Positions 40,822 to 50,635 of a DNA stretch of 64,000 bases are shown piece after piece. Below the pieces are notes generated by a model. The model saw only the letters and a program-made list of their open reading frames with translations. It was not told the origin of the DNA and did no database searches. The position numbers and the translations under genes are program-made. Source of the stretch: an uncultured Muribaculaceae bacterium (GTDB lineage Bacteria > Bacteroidota > Bacteroidia > Bacteroidales > Muribaculaceae); NCBI GenBank assembly GCA_905233845.1, contig CAJOFH010000006.1, positions 49,844 to 113,843 on the forward strand. The letters run 5' to 3'. The first letter of the stretch is position 1; every line of letters begins with the position of its first letter.

Positions 40822-41985
40822 TTACTTCTTTGCTTGCTTTATAGTCTCTACAATATATGCGAGATCATCATCAGTTACCATAGGACCACTGGGTAGGCAC
40901 AATCCCACCTTGAATAGTTCCTCGCTTACGCCATTTACGTATGCAGGTGCATCCTTGAAGACTGGCTGCATGTGCATAGGTTTCCACAATGGACGCGACT
41001 CAATGTTAGCTCTATCAAGCACTTGGCGTAACTGCTCATAGTCCATACCGAACTTATCTGGGTTAACTGTGATGGTGTTTAACCAGTAGTTGGGCTCCAT
41101 ATAATCCTCAGGAGCTACATGCAATTCGATTCCATCGATGTCGGCAAAAGCCTCTTGGTAAACGTCTTTAGTGTGAACATGATGGGCAAGATGATCATTA
41201 ACTATGGTCATCTGACCACGGCCTATACCAGCGCAGATGTTACTCATACGGTAGTTGAAACCAATGTGCTCATGTTGGTAGTATGGGAATGGTTCGCGGG
41301 CTTGGGTGGCATAGAAAAGAATTCGCTTGGCAGTTTCCTCATTGGGACAGATGAGTGCGCCGCCACCACTGGTGGTAATCATCTTGTTTCCGTTGAAGCT
41401 CATCACACCATAGTCACCAAAGGTTCCCACAGCCTGACCACGATAACGAGAACCGAAACCCTCAGCAGCATCCTCAAGAACAGGAATCTCATAGTGCTTA
41501 GCAACTTCCATTATCTCATTGATATAGGCAGGCATACCATAGAGATAAACAGGAATGATTGCTTTAGGCTTCTTACCTTTTGCAATACGATTCTTGATTG
41601 CATCCTCAAGCAGATTGGGATCCATGTTCCAAGTGCCAGGCTCACTGTCAACAAATACCGGAGTAGCGCCCTGATAAGTCACGGGATTTGCACTCGCCGC
41701 AAAGGTGAACGACTGGCAAATGACCTCATCACCAGCCTTTACGCCCAAATTTACAAGCGCAAGATGAATTGCTGCAGTTCCTGCACTAAGAGCAACAACC
41801 TTTTTGTTTAGAATCCGACCATCATCAGGATGGTTTATAAACTCCTCAAGGTCTTTCTCAAAACCATTAACATTAGGTCCCAAAGGCACCACCCAATTAG
41901 TGTCAAACGCCTCTTTAATAAATCTCATTTCCTCGCCTGCCTCACTCATATGAGCCAAGCAGAGCCATATTCGTTTATTTGTCAT
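40822..41985 (-). CDS. DegT/DnrJ/EryC1/StrS aminotransferase (PglE-like)
   Basis: VALSAGTAAIHLALVNLGVKAGDEVICQSFTFAASANPVTYQGATPVFVDSE; EDAAEGFGSRYRG; MSFNGNKMITTSGGGA (PLP Lys). Confidence 0.93.
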   Translation of the reverse strand: MTNKRIWLCLAHMSEAGEEMRFIKEAFDTNWVVPLGPNVNGFEKDLEEFINHPDDGRILNKKVVALSAGTAAIHLALVNLGVKAGDEVICQSFTFAASANPVTYQGATPVFVDSEPGTWNMDPNLLEDAIKNRIAKGKKPKAIIPVYLYGMPAYINEIMEVAKHYEIPVLEDAAEGFGSRYRGQAVGTFGDYGVMSFNGNKMITTSGGGALICPNEETAKRILFYATQAREPFPYYQHEHIGFNYRMSNICAGIGRGQMTIVNDHLAHHVHTKDVYQEAFADIDGIELHVAPEDYMEPNYWLNTITVNPDKFGMDYEQLRQVLDRANIESRPLWKPMHMQPVFKDAPAYVNGVSEELFKVGLCLPSGPMVTDDDLAYIVETIKQAKK

Positions 41986-41997
41986 ATACTATAAATG

Positions 41998-43011
41998 TTA
42001 CTTTTTATTTTCAACTTTGACTAAATAATCACATTTTGCAAAAGTTTCACCATAACAAGGGGTCAATCGCATAGCATCGAAATCTTCCCCTTTTGCCCAT
42101 GAAATTAGGGCACCAGGTAGATTGACTCCTGCCTCATAAGAGAATGGGAAACCACCACCAAATCGAGGATTAAGTTCTAAAACGTAATATTCTCCGTTTT
42201 CTTCAAGAATATCACAGTCAAGATTGCCAATGTGCTTCAATACTTTGCCAATTTTGGCACCAATCTCACGTATAGTCACATTATCTACAGTAATCGCTTT
42301 ATCTGTCTCACCAGCTCGCATTGCAAGTTTCTGCTTTACAGAAACAGCTACATGGTTGCCTTGTAGGTCATTCATGACATCAAGACCATACTCTTTACCC
42401 TTTATAAGCTGTTGAATCATTATGTATTCATCTCCTTGCGATGCAGTCGCGAGTATTGACTTTTTAACCTTATGCAAAAGAAGCTGATAAACCATTTCAA
42501 GTTCATCCAAGTCGTCAACAATCTCAATGCCAATGGAACCAGAACCCCAACGAGGTTTCAGTATTAAAGGAAATGCCAAATCCTCATTCTTTATTGCTTC
42601 TTTTGCTAGTTCTAGATTAACATAAGTTTTAGGTGTTCTTAGCCCTAATGAAGTAATGAACTCCGCTGTCTTTATCTTGTCAAAACAGATATCAACCACT
42701 TCTGGTGGAGAAACAACAGCTATAACACCAATATCCTTAAAGCATTGTTTGTGAGCAGCCAAAATTGGCAATTCAAGGTCATTAAGTGATATGAGCATGT
42801 TTACCTTATGCTCCTTACAAACATTTAGAAGTGTGTCGATGTAATTGTCAGCATATACAGCAGGCAATTGTACCTTAACATCGGCGGCACTTAAGGCGGG
42901 AGCAGTCAATTGCATGTCTCCACCTATAATTAACCCATCACCTTTTAATTGCTCCTTGAAGTATTTAAGCAAATATGTCCTACGACCAGCGCAAGTGAAA
43001 TAAATGTTCAT
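41998..43011 (-). CDS. ATP-grasp domain protein
   Basis: Preferred start MNIYFTCAGRRTYLLKYFKEQL; FPLILKPRWGSGSIGIEIVDD; VLELNPRFGGGFPFSYEAGVNLPG. Confidence 0.87.
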   Translation of the reverse strand: MNIYFTCAGRRTYLLKYFKEQLKGDGLIIGGDMQLTAPALSAADVKVQLPAVYADNYIDTLLNVCKEHKVNMLISLNDLELPILAAHKQCFKDIGVIAVVSPPEVVDICFDKIKTAEFITSLGLRTPKTYVNLELAKEAIKNEDLAFPLILKPRWGSGSIGIEIVDDLDELEMVYQLLLHKVKKSILATASQGDEYIMIQQLIKGKEYGLDVMNDLQGNHVAVSVKQKLAMRAGETDKAITVDNVTIREIGAKIGKVLKHIGNLDCDILEENGEYYVLELNPRFGGGFPFSYEAGVNLPGALISWAKGEDFDAMRLTPCYGETFAKCDYLVKVENKK

Positions 43012-44411
43012 TTGAGAAAATTCATTATTCCGCCAGTATGCCAAAATAACACATTGTCACTGACGATTTTGTTGTCAATATAATGTTTCATGCCCCATAG
43101 GGCTTTACCAGAATATGTTGTGTCAAAAATAAGTCCAGTACTTTTTGTCGCTTTTGTGATAAAATCAATTTCCTCACAATTAGCTCTCTCATAACCTCCA
43201 GATATGAATCTGTCATCAAAAAAGATTTGTTGGGCAAAATCTTTTTGTATGTTATAATACTCTGCAAGTTGATTTGCGAAATCTGCAACAATCTTTTTTC
43301 CTCTTTCCTTATTCCTGGCAACTGAGATTCCTATGACCTTAACATCATCCCAACCTATTAAATCAAGTCCAACAACTATTCCTGCATGTGTTGAGCCAGT
43401 TCCAGTAGGAAGAAATATGTATTTCGGTTTATATCTTTGCTTCTTGCATTGCTTAAATAATGACATCACTGCCTTCACATAAGCAATGCCACCAGGCAAA
43501 TCATGACCACCTCCATGTATATAATAAGGATTAAGTCCATCAGCCTTATAACGCTCAATCGCCATATCCATAGCTTTTGATATTCTATCGACTTCTACAA
43601 ACTCTGTCGTTGCAGTTGTGCTTCTTACAAGCAACGCATTGCCGTTTTCTGAGAAAAAGCGGTCAGCAGCTCCATGATACACAAGATGACAGTCCCAACC
43701 GTTTTTCGTTGCCATTAACGCTATAGCACGGTTATGGTTGCTCTGTATTCCACCTGTAGTAACCATTGCATTAGTCCCATTATCATGAAAGAATCGCTCA
43801 TATTCGAGCGCTTTTCTTGCTTTGCTGCCACCGCCAATTGAGGGGAATATGTCATCTCGCACAACCTTAACTGGCATATCATTGAGAATGATTTCGTCTA
43901 GTTGAAAAAAGGCTTCATCTATACTATTGAAATCTTCTAGAGAAAGTGAATACTTGAATCTGTCAACAATCTTTCCGTCACCATTATGGGCTGCATCATG
44001 CTCCACTGACAACAATTTAAATCCCAATCTCTGATATGTGCGTTGAGCTGGGATATTATCACCATTTGTGTACAAAAATATTTTATTCAAGTGAAGATGC
44101 ATAAAACCATATTCACATAATAAAGAAGTGGCCATTAAACCAATGCCTTTTCCCTTATTATTAGGATCAACAAAGATATACAGTTCAGGCTCTGAACTAA
44201 TGGATGTGAAGCCTCCCATAGCACATAATTTTCCTCCTGTTTCAAAAGCGAAATCAACTCTGTCATGACTATCAGAGACTTTGCAGAACCATTTTTTAGT
44301 CCCTTCAATAGTGATGGGAACTTCAAAGTGCATTGTTTTATGAATCTTAGGATTATTAACCCATTCAACCCTAACAGCCAAGTCCTCGTCTTTAAGCCTT
44401 CTTATTCTCAT
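43008..44411 (-). CDS. Fusion: N-terminal GNAT acetyltransferase + C-terminal PLP-dependent ACC deaminase/D-cysteine desulfhydrase-like enzyme
   Basis: GNAT: MRIRRLKDEDLAVRVEWVNNPKIH...NNKGKGIGLMATSLLCEYGF...PAQRTYQRLGF; PLP: GGGSKARKALEYERFF...TTGGIQSNHNRAIALMATKNG...LPTGTGSTHAGIVVGL. Confidence 0.87.
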   Translation of the reverse strand: MRIRRLKDEDLAVRVEWVNNPKIHKTMHFEVPITIEGTKKWFCKVSDSHDRVDFAFETGGKLCAMGGFTSISSEPELYIFVDPNNKGKGIGLMATSLLCEYGFMHLHLNKIFLYTNGDNIPAQRTYQRLGFKLLSVEHDAAHNGDGKIVDRFKYSLSLEDFNSIDEAFFQLDEIILNDMPVKVVRDDIFPSIGGGSKARKALEYERFFHDNGTNAMVTTGGIQSNHNRAIALMATKNGWDCHLVYHGAADRFFSENGNALLVRSTTATTEFVEVDRISKAMDMAIERYKADGLNPYYIHGGGHDLPGGIAYVKAVMSLFKQCKKQRYKPKYIFLPTGTGSTHAGIVVGLDLIGWDDVKVIGISVARNKERGKKIVADFANQLAEYYNIQKDFAQQIFFDDRFISGGYERANCEEIDFITKATKSTGLIFDTTYSGKALWGMKHYIDNKIVSDNVLFWHTGGIMNFLK

Positions 44412-45018
44412 CTCTTTCCACATTAAGGGGTCTAAATTTTGCTCCAGGAACCACAACGATGTCTTTCCTCTTGATCACATTCTTAATAGTCTTGATGAGA
44501 ACCTTGCAATCTAAACCGAACGACAGGTTTTCAGCATACCATGCATCAAATTCAAGACGTTCATCCCAAGGAAGGTTATTACGACCGTTAACTTGTGCCC
44601 ATCCTGATATCCCAGGACGGACAGAGTGACGAAGTTGCTCGCGCTCTGTATAATATGGCAGATACTGAACTAAAAGAGGTCTTGGTCCGATAAAAGCCAT
44701 ATCACCTTTCAGCACATTGATTAACTGAGGCAACTCATCAATACTGGTGGAGCGGACTATTCTTCCAACTTTTGTCAATCGCTGAGCATCTGGGAGAAGA
44801 TTGCCATCTTCGTCACGCTCATCAGTCATAGTCTTGAATTTGATTATCTTGAAAATCTTTGCATCTTTGCCCGGACGCTCCTGCAAGAAGAATGCCCCAG
44901 CTCCTTTATTTGCAAAATGCAGCCAAATTGTAACAACTATAAGTATTGGAGAAATGCAAATCAATCCAATCAACGAAATCCAAAAATCTAAAAATCGTTT
45001 AAAAAAAAGCTTATACAT
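44392..45018 (-). CDS. Undecaprenyl-phosphate sugar phosphotransferase (PglC/WcaJ-type)
   Basis: KRFLDFWISLIGLICISPILIVV...FFLQERPGKDAKIFKIIKFKTM...DELPQLINVLKGDMAFIGPRPLL...VRPGISGWAQVNGRN. Confidence 0.95.
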   Translation of the reverse strand: MYKLFFKRFLDFWISLIGLICISPILIVVTIWLHFANKGAGAFFLQERPGKDAKIFKIIKFKTMTDERDEDGNLLPDAQRLTKVGRIVRSTSIDELPQLINVLKGDMAFIGPRPLLVQYLPYYTEREQLRHSVRPGISGWAQVNGRNNLPWDERLEFDAWYAENLSFGLDCKVLIKTIKNVIKRKDIVVVPGAKFRPLNVERDENKKA

Positions 45019-46194
45019 TTAATTTAATGAGTTATATACTTTCAATATCTCCTGCCAGATAGCTTGACGGTTATAACGAGATACAATCATGTTACGAGCA
45101 TTGCTTGCCATTTGATTTACATCATTAGAATTATTTAAAAACCATTCCATCATCTCAAAGAGTGCATCTTCATTCTGTGCTGGAATCAATCGTCCATTTT
45201 TACCATCTTCAATGATTTCGTTACATCCATTAATGTCTGTCACTATTGAAGGTAACCCCATCGCTCCTGCTTGCATAACAACATTTGGAAACCCTTCACG
45301 ATAGCTTGGAAATACTAAAGCATCAGCAGCCATCATAAAAGGTCTCACATCTTTCTGCCAGTCCATAAAAATAGCGGATTTGTCATTTTTAAAGAAAGCA
45401 ACATTTTCAGGAGCTATCGGATCAAGCTTCGGCTCATATCCACCTACCATTACTAATTTACAATCAAGATGATGAGGAACAAGTCTTCTCATGCAGTCTA
45501 CCAACTCATTAATACCTTTATCCTTAACAACTCTTCCAACAAAGACAAATGCAAAATCATCATCCTTTAACCCTAGTTCTCTGCGCCATGTATCACGGTC
45601 CTTACCAGTATCTTCCACAGTCTTTTTAACAGAGAAATGCTCCGTATCAATACCATTGCTACTACCATTGCCAATAACTTGCATTTTCTTTGGATTACAG
45701 AGATGCAACTCTTTCATAGTCTTCATCATGTTGAAAGAGTTAGGGAAGACTTGAGTTGCGCAAGCATTGGTAAGTCGCTCCATGGCATTAAGAACTTTAC
45801 GATACAAACCACTATATACCAGCAATGGAAGACCAGCAGTTGTATGTAATCTATGTGGCACTCTCGCAAGTTTCCCTGCAAGCATGCCAAGTAATCCGGC
45901 TTTTGGTGTATGAGTATGAACTATAAAGGGTTTTTCTTTGCGAAATATTTTATAAATACGTATAAGTGCCTTCATGTCTCTCAATGGAGATGTATGACGC
46001 TCCATATTCACTCTTATGCCGCGAATATCTCCTTGCTCATGAAGCATGCTATCAAAGCATTCATCATCTGATGATAATGCAATTACCTCATATCCATTCT
46101 CAGACATGAATTTTAGCTGGTTCTGCAACAATCCCCTCATAGAACCAGGAATTGTTGTCATACGAATTATCTTCTTTTTAGAGTCTTCCATCAA
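45019..46194 (-). CDS. Glycosyltransferase family 4
   Basis: VHTHTPKAGLLGMLAGKLARVPHRLHTTAGLPLL; FVFVGRVVKDKGINELVDC; FPSYREGFPNVVMQAGAMGLPSIVTDINGCNEII. Confidence 0.93.
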   Translation of the reverse strand: MMEDSKKKIIRMTTIPGSMRGLLQNQLKFMSENGYEVIALSSDDECFDSMLHEQGDIRGIRVNMERHTSPLRDMKALIRIYKIFRKEKPFIVHTHTPKAGLLGMLAGKLARVPHRLHTTAGLPLLVYSGLYRKVLNAMERLTNACATQVFPNSFNMMKTMKELHLCNPKKMQVIGNGSSNGIDTEHFSVKKTVEDTGKDRDTWRRELGLKDDDFAFVFVGRVVKDKGINELVDCMRRLVPHHLDCKLVMVGGYEPKLDPIAPENVAFFKNDKSAIFMDWQKDVRPFMMAADALVFPSYREGFPNVVMQAGAMGLPSIVTDINGCNEIIEDGKNGRLIPAQNEDALFEMMEWFLNNSNDVNQMASNARNMIVSRYNRQAIWQEILKVYNSLN

Positions 46195-47443
46195 TTATTG
46201 ATTTGTCTAAAATCCCTTTCACATCAAAGATAACATGACAATCTTCACAAAGATCCTCGATGCTAATATTTATGAATTCTTTGTGAGCCACAGCCATAAT
46301 CACTGCATTGAATTTTTGAGTTGGTAACTTATTAATGATTTCAACTCCATACTCGTGCATTGCTATAGCTGGATTAGCCCATGGATCATAAACAGTGATG
46401 TTAACATTATACTCTTTCAATGAACGATAAATATCAACAACCTTGGTGTTGCGAACATCAGGACAGTTCTCCTTGAATGTGAAGCCCATAATAAGGATGT
46501 CGCTATTCAGCACCTGTATGCCTTTTTTGAGCATAAGCTTGATGGTCTCATTGGCAACATATTCGCCCATGCCATCATTCATACGACGACCAGCTAGGAT
46601 AATCTCAGGATTATAACCAAAACGCTGAGCACATTGGGCCAAATAGTAAGGATCAACCCCAATACAGTGTCCACCTACTAATCCTGGTTTGAAAGGCAAA
46701 AAGTTCCATTTTGTGCCAGCAGCCTCAAGAACATCTTGTGTATCAATACCCATACGATTAAAAATCTTTGACAACTCGTTGACGAAAGCAATATTAATGT
46801 CTCGTTGAGAGTTCTCAATTACTTTTGCAGCCTCTGCAACCTTTATACTGCTTGCCATGTGTGTGCCAGCTGTAATGACGCTTGCATAGACATTGTTTAC
46901 TTTTTCAGCCACAACTGGTGTAGAGCCACTGGTTACCTTCTTGATTTTTTCTACAGTGTGAAGCTTATCACCTGGGTTGATTCGTTCGGGGCTATATCCA
47001 GCGAAGAAATCTTCATTGAATTTCAAACCGCTAATGCGCTCAACAACTGGGATACACTCATCTTCAGTAACACCAGGATATACAGTGCTCTCATACACGA
47101 CAATATCTCCTTTATTAATAACTTTACCTACTGTAGTGCTTGCTCCAACAAGAGGTGTGAGATCTGGATTATTATTCTCATCAACAGGAGTAGGAACAGC
47201 TACAACATAGAAATTGCAATCACGAATAGCATTAATGTCAGTTGTACATTTGAAACCATTCTTCAATGCAGATTGCAATAAATCGTCTGCAACTTCAAGG
47301 GTTGCATCATGACCTTCCATCAAAGCATCTACTCGTGCTTGACTCATGTCAAAACCAACTGTCGGGTATTTTGTTGAAAAAAGACGTGCTAAAGGAAGTC
47401 CGACATAACCTAAACCAATAACACAGATTTTGATATCATTCAT
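46178..47443 (-). CDS. UDP-N-acetyl-hexosamine 6-dehydrogenase (WbpO/TviB-like)
   Basis: ICVIGLGYVGLPLARLFSTKYPTVGFDMSQ; VYESTVYPGVTEDECIPVVE; GLVGGHCIGVDPYYLAQCAQRFG. Confidence 0.93.
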   Translation of the reverse strand: MNDIKICVIGLGYVGLPLARLFSTKYPTVGFDMSQARVDALMEGHDATLEVADDLLQSALKNGFKCTTDINAIRDCNFYVVAVPTPVDENNNPDLTPLVGASTTVGKVINKGDIVVYESTVYPGVTEDECIPVVERISGLKFNEDFFAGYSPERINPGDKLHTVEKIKKVTSGSTPVVAEKVNNVYASVITAGTHMASSIKVAEAAKVIENSQRDINIAFVNELSKIFNRMGIDTQDVLEAAGTKWNFLPFKPGLVGGHCIGVDPYYLAQCAQRFGYNPEIILAGRRMNDGMGEYVANETIKLMLKKGIQVLNSDILIMGFTFKENCPDVRNTKVVDIYRSLKEYNVNITVYDPWANPAIAMHEYGVEIINKLPTQKFNAVIMAVAHKEFINISIEDLCEDCHVIFDVKGILDKSIIDGRL

Positions 47444-47457
47444 ATAACTTTTGTTAT

Positions 47458-48426
47458 TTATAAATTATTCCAATACCATTTAACGGCCTCTTTTAATCCA
47501 TCTCGCATGCTAAACTTAGGATTATAGCTCAGCAAGTTCTTAGCTTTATCAACACAAGCAAGAGAATGGGGAATATCACCAACTCGATTAGGACCATGAG
47601 TGGGCTCAATATGTTTTATCTGCTCATCAAACTCTCCTAAGTATTCCCGCAAGTAGCCAACAAGTTGATTTAGTGTAGTTCTCTCGCCAAAAGCTGTGTT
47701 GTAAATTTGATTCAACGCTTCTTCATTAGTTGTAGTAAGCGCGAGCATATTCATCTGAATCACGTTATCGATATAAGTGAAATCTCTACTGTATTCGCCA
47801 TCACCATTAATATTAGGAGCCTCGTGATTCATAAATTGTTTTACAAAAAGAGGAATTACTGCTGCATAAGCTCCATGTGGGTCTTGACGACGACCGAACA
47901 CGTTGAAGTAACGCAAACCTATATACTCAATTCCGTATGTGCGTGCAAAAACATCGGCATATAGTTCATCAACATATTTAGTTATTGCGTATGGTGAAAG
48001 CGGGCGGCCTATCTTATCTTCCACTTTAGGTAAAGTCTCACTGTCGCCGTATGTGGAACTGCTGGCTGCGAAAACAAATCGTTTGATACCAGCATCTCGA
48101 CTTGCAACAATCATATTAAGAAATCCTCCAATATTAACCTCATTGGTAGTGATTGGATCTTTAACCGAACGTGGAACACTACCTAAGGCAGCCTCATGGA
48201 GAACATATTCCATACTATCAACAGCCTTTCGGCAATCAGCAAGATTACGTATGTCACCTACCTGAAGCTCAAAAGTTTCAGGATACTTTTCAAAAAATGG
48301 CAATAAGTTCTCAATGTGACCTGTCGCAAAATTGTCGAGGACTCGAACTTGATGTCCTTTCTCAAGCAGATATTCAGTGAGGTTTGAACCAATAAAGCCA
48401 GCACCTCCAGTTACTAGTACTTTCAT
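47458..48426 (-). CDS. UDP-GlcNAc(A) C4-epimerase, WbpP/TviC-like (SDR family)
   Basis: MKVLVTGGAGFIGSNLTEYLLEKGHQVRVLDNFATGH; AASSSTYGD; SPYAITKYVDELYADVF; LRYFNVFGRRQDPHGAYAAVIP. Confidence 0.93.
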   Translation of the reverse strand: MKVLVTGGAGFIGSNLTEYLLEKGHQVRVLDNFATGHIENLLPFFEKYPETFELQVGDIRNLADCRKAVDSMEYVLHEAALGSVPRSVKDPITTNEVNIGGFLNMIVASRDAGIKRFVFAASSSTYGDSETLPKVEDKIGRPLSPYAITKYVDELYADVFARTYGIEYIGLRYFNVFGRRQDPHGAYAAVIPLFVKQFMNHEAPNINGDGEYSRDFTYIDNVIQMNMLALTTTNEEALNQIYNTAFGERTTLNQLVGYLREYLGEFDEQIKHIEPTHGPNRVGDIPHSLACVDKAKNLLSYNPKFSMRDGLKEAVKWYWNNL

Positions 48427-48432
48427 TGAAAA

Positions 48433-49809
48433 TTATCTTTTAAATTTATTAATAATCATTCTGTATTTACCACCTTTAGTTCTTTCAATCTCGTCAACAT
48501 ACTCGATTGTGAAATCCATGTTCTTACCGAATCTGTTATACATCTCCTCAAAGATGTGCCGTTCTTGCTTTTTCTGCTCATAACGTGATGGATCAACAAC
48601 AACTTTTATATGTATGTGATCTTTAGACTCCTGTACGAACTGTATATTCTTTACAGAATTAGGTAGGTTTTTCACTACGTTCGACAAGTTGGCAATACTG
48701 ATGTGCCCTCTTTCTTCTGAATAAAGCGAATCAGCTTTACGCCCATCAATAGCTTTTATCATCGGAAATCCATAATGATTTTCAGGCATCTCATCTTTCT
48801 CAAATTCTACAATATTGTCACCTATATCGTATCTTATCAAAGGAGTACCATGCGTATGAAATGCTGTGACAATGAGTTTTGTGCCTTGATCAGTTTTGAT
48901 GTGCTCAAAAACACCAGTATCTATACACTCATGCATATAACCATCTGGTAATTGTATGATAAATGGCGCTCCTTCACTTGACGCATATTGATCAATGACA
49001 GGGCAATCAAACACTTTTGTCAACAAATCTCGATGATGCTGTAATACGGTCTCCGAAGTTGGGAAAATAGCCATAGGAATGAATTTGGGTTTGATGCCAT
49101 TGTCATCCATATATTTTGCAACCTCACAAAGTGAAGTGACAAAACCATCCATCTCTTGTGGTTTGAACTCATTAAGATTCTCAACATAATAAGGCAAGTT
49201 CTCCAGGCTTGTAAAGAAACTTGAATAAATGCGTTGGTGAATGCATCGATTATCTCGCCAAAACACTTTCGTCCTTTGATTTAAAGGTATTATATTCTTG
49301 CCATTGAAACGGGCATTTTTATGTTTCAGGACATCAAATCCATATAGGCTTTTGAACCATTCAAGATAAGCCATTCTTTTTCGGCCATCATCATGAGTGT
49401 AGTAAACAGTCAATGACTTGCCTGTCGTTCCTCCTGTAATTGCCTTGTTGCCCTGATTCTTCGGGATTGTATAAACATCTTCAATATTCTCACGAAGCAT
49501 TTCTTTATCGACAATAGGGAGCAATGATATATCCTCTACTGTTTTAATCATAGTTAAATCTATGTCTTTATAAAGTTTTTTGTAGAATGGACTGTTTTTT
49601 ACAGCATAGTCTAAAAAATCAAGAAACATCTGGTTCTGAATCTCCTTCATCTTAGAAGCATCAGTGATATCTCGCTCTTTAAGTCTCTGCAACTCATCAT
49701 GAAAAACTCCTGTATATCTTCTTTTATACAACTTGCGTCCATACATGCTAATCATTTGGTTTTGTAGCCAAATGGGAGAAAGTGAGTAGATTTTCTCTTT
49801 TATATCCAT
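48433..49809 (-). CDS. CapK / phenylacetate-CoA ligase-like adenylate-forming protein
   Basis: Preferred start MDIKEKIYSLSPIWLQNQMISMYG; TGGTTGKSLTVYYTHDD; ASSEGAPFI; HGTPLIRYDIGD. Confidence 0.88.
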   Translation of the reverse strand: MDIKEKIYSLSPIWLQNQMISMYGRKLYKRRYTGVFHDELQRLKERDITDASKMKEIQNQMFLDFLDYAVKNSPFYKKLYKDIDLTMIKTVEDISLLPIVDKEMLRENIEDVYTIPKNQGNKAITGGTTGKSLTVYYTHDDGRKRMAYLEWFKSLYGFDVLKHKNARFNGKNIIPLNQRTKVFWRDNRCIHQRIYSSFFTSLENLPYYVENLNEFKPQEMDGFVTSLCEVAKYMDDNGIKPKFIPMAIFPTSETVLQHHRDLLTKVFDCPVIDQYASSEGAPFIIQLPDGYMHECIDTGVFEHIKTDQGTKLIVTAFHTHGTPLIRYDIGDNIVEFEKDEMPENHYGFPMIKAIDGRKADSLYSEERGHISIANLSNVVKNLPNSVKNIQFVQESKDHIHIKVVVDPSRYEQKKQERHIFEEMYNRFGKNMDFTIEYVDEIERTKGGKYRMIINKFKR

Positions 49810-49819
49810 GTTTAAATTG

Positions 49820-50635
49820 TCATTTAAATCGTTGTTGATGCAACTTCTTGTAAATAATTTTAGGCAACATCCCGACAATCAGTCCTTTAAAAGCTGTTGG
49901 ATAGTATTTTAATGGAATACCCAAGTGTTTATAAACCTCAAGACGTACTTTTGTAGCATTAAAGCGGTCTTTAAATGTTCTTCTTCGTGTGGCATTTTTA
50001 TCATCACGCATTTTATATAAATGTTCTTGCAGGTTATAGCCCCTATAACCTGCAAGATAAAACTTGTGCCATAGATAATAATCTTGCCCTCTACGCAATG
50101 TGTTTTTTACAGTATAATTACCTATAGCATTCAAAGCCGATCGCCTCATCATGACAGGTGCATGACAAAAAGGAGAACCTTTTACAAAATCTTTTATTTG
50201 TGGTTCTTCTTTAGATTTCCCTTTTCCCCAGTCTCCATTATCATCAAAATAAATCATGGGGCAACTGACCAGTGCATATTCTTGGTGTTTATCAAGAAAA
50301 TTTATCTCTTTTTCAAATCTTTCAGACAGTGAAATGTCATCCCCATCCATTCTTGCAACATACTCTGTATCAGCATATTCTAAGCAATGATTCAAAGTAG
50401 CGGCAAGTCTAATATTCTTTTCATTTTTGATAAGAATAATATTATCATGTTGGGAAGCATAATCTTGTGCTACTTGAAATGTGTCATCAGTAGAACAATC
50501 ATCACAAAGAATAATCTTGAAATTTTGATATGATTGAGCATACAACGAGTCGAGTGCCTCAACAAGAGTTGACGCACAATTGTAGATGCCCATTATTACA
50601 CTGATTCTTGAGTTTTTGTCATCCATAATATACAA
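49820..50635 (-). CDS. Glycosyltransferase family 2
   Basis: ISVIMGIYNCASTLVEALDSLYAQSYQNFKIILCDDCSTDDTFQVA...YVARMDGDDISLSERFEKE. Confidence 0.92.
   Translation of the reverse strand: MYIMDDKNSRISVIMGIYNCASTLVEALDSLYAQSYQNFKIILCDDCSTDDTFQVAQDYASQHDNIILIKNEKNIRLAATLNHCLEYADTEYVARMDGDDISLSERFEKEINFLDKHQEYALVSCPMIYFDDNGDWGKGKSKEEPQIKDFVKGSPFCHAPVMMRRSALNAIGNYTVKNTLRRGQDYYLWHKFYLAGYRGYNLQEHLYKMRDDKNATRRRTFKDRFNATKVRLEVYKHLGIPLKYYPTAFKGLIVGMLPKIIYKKLHQQRFK

Noticed and set aside
41119-41811. 230-aa plus-strand ORF opposite the aminotransferase
   Set aside because: Antisense to a complete PLP aminotransferase; no recognisable domain.
46805-47281. 158-aa plus-strand ORF opposite the WbpO-like gene
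   Set aside because: Antisense shadow ORF of a well-supported dehydrogenase.
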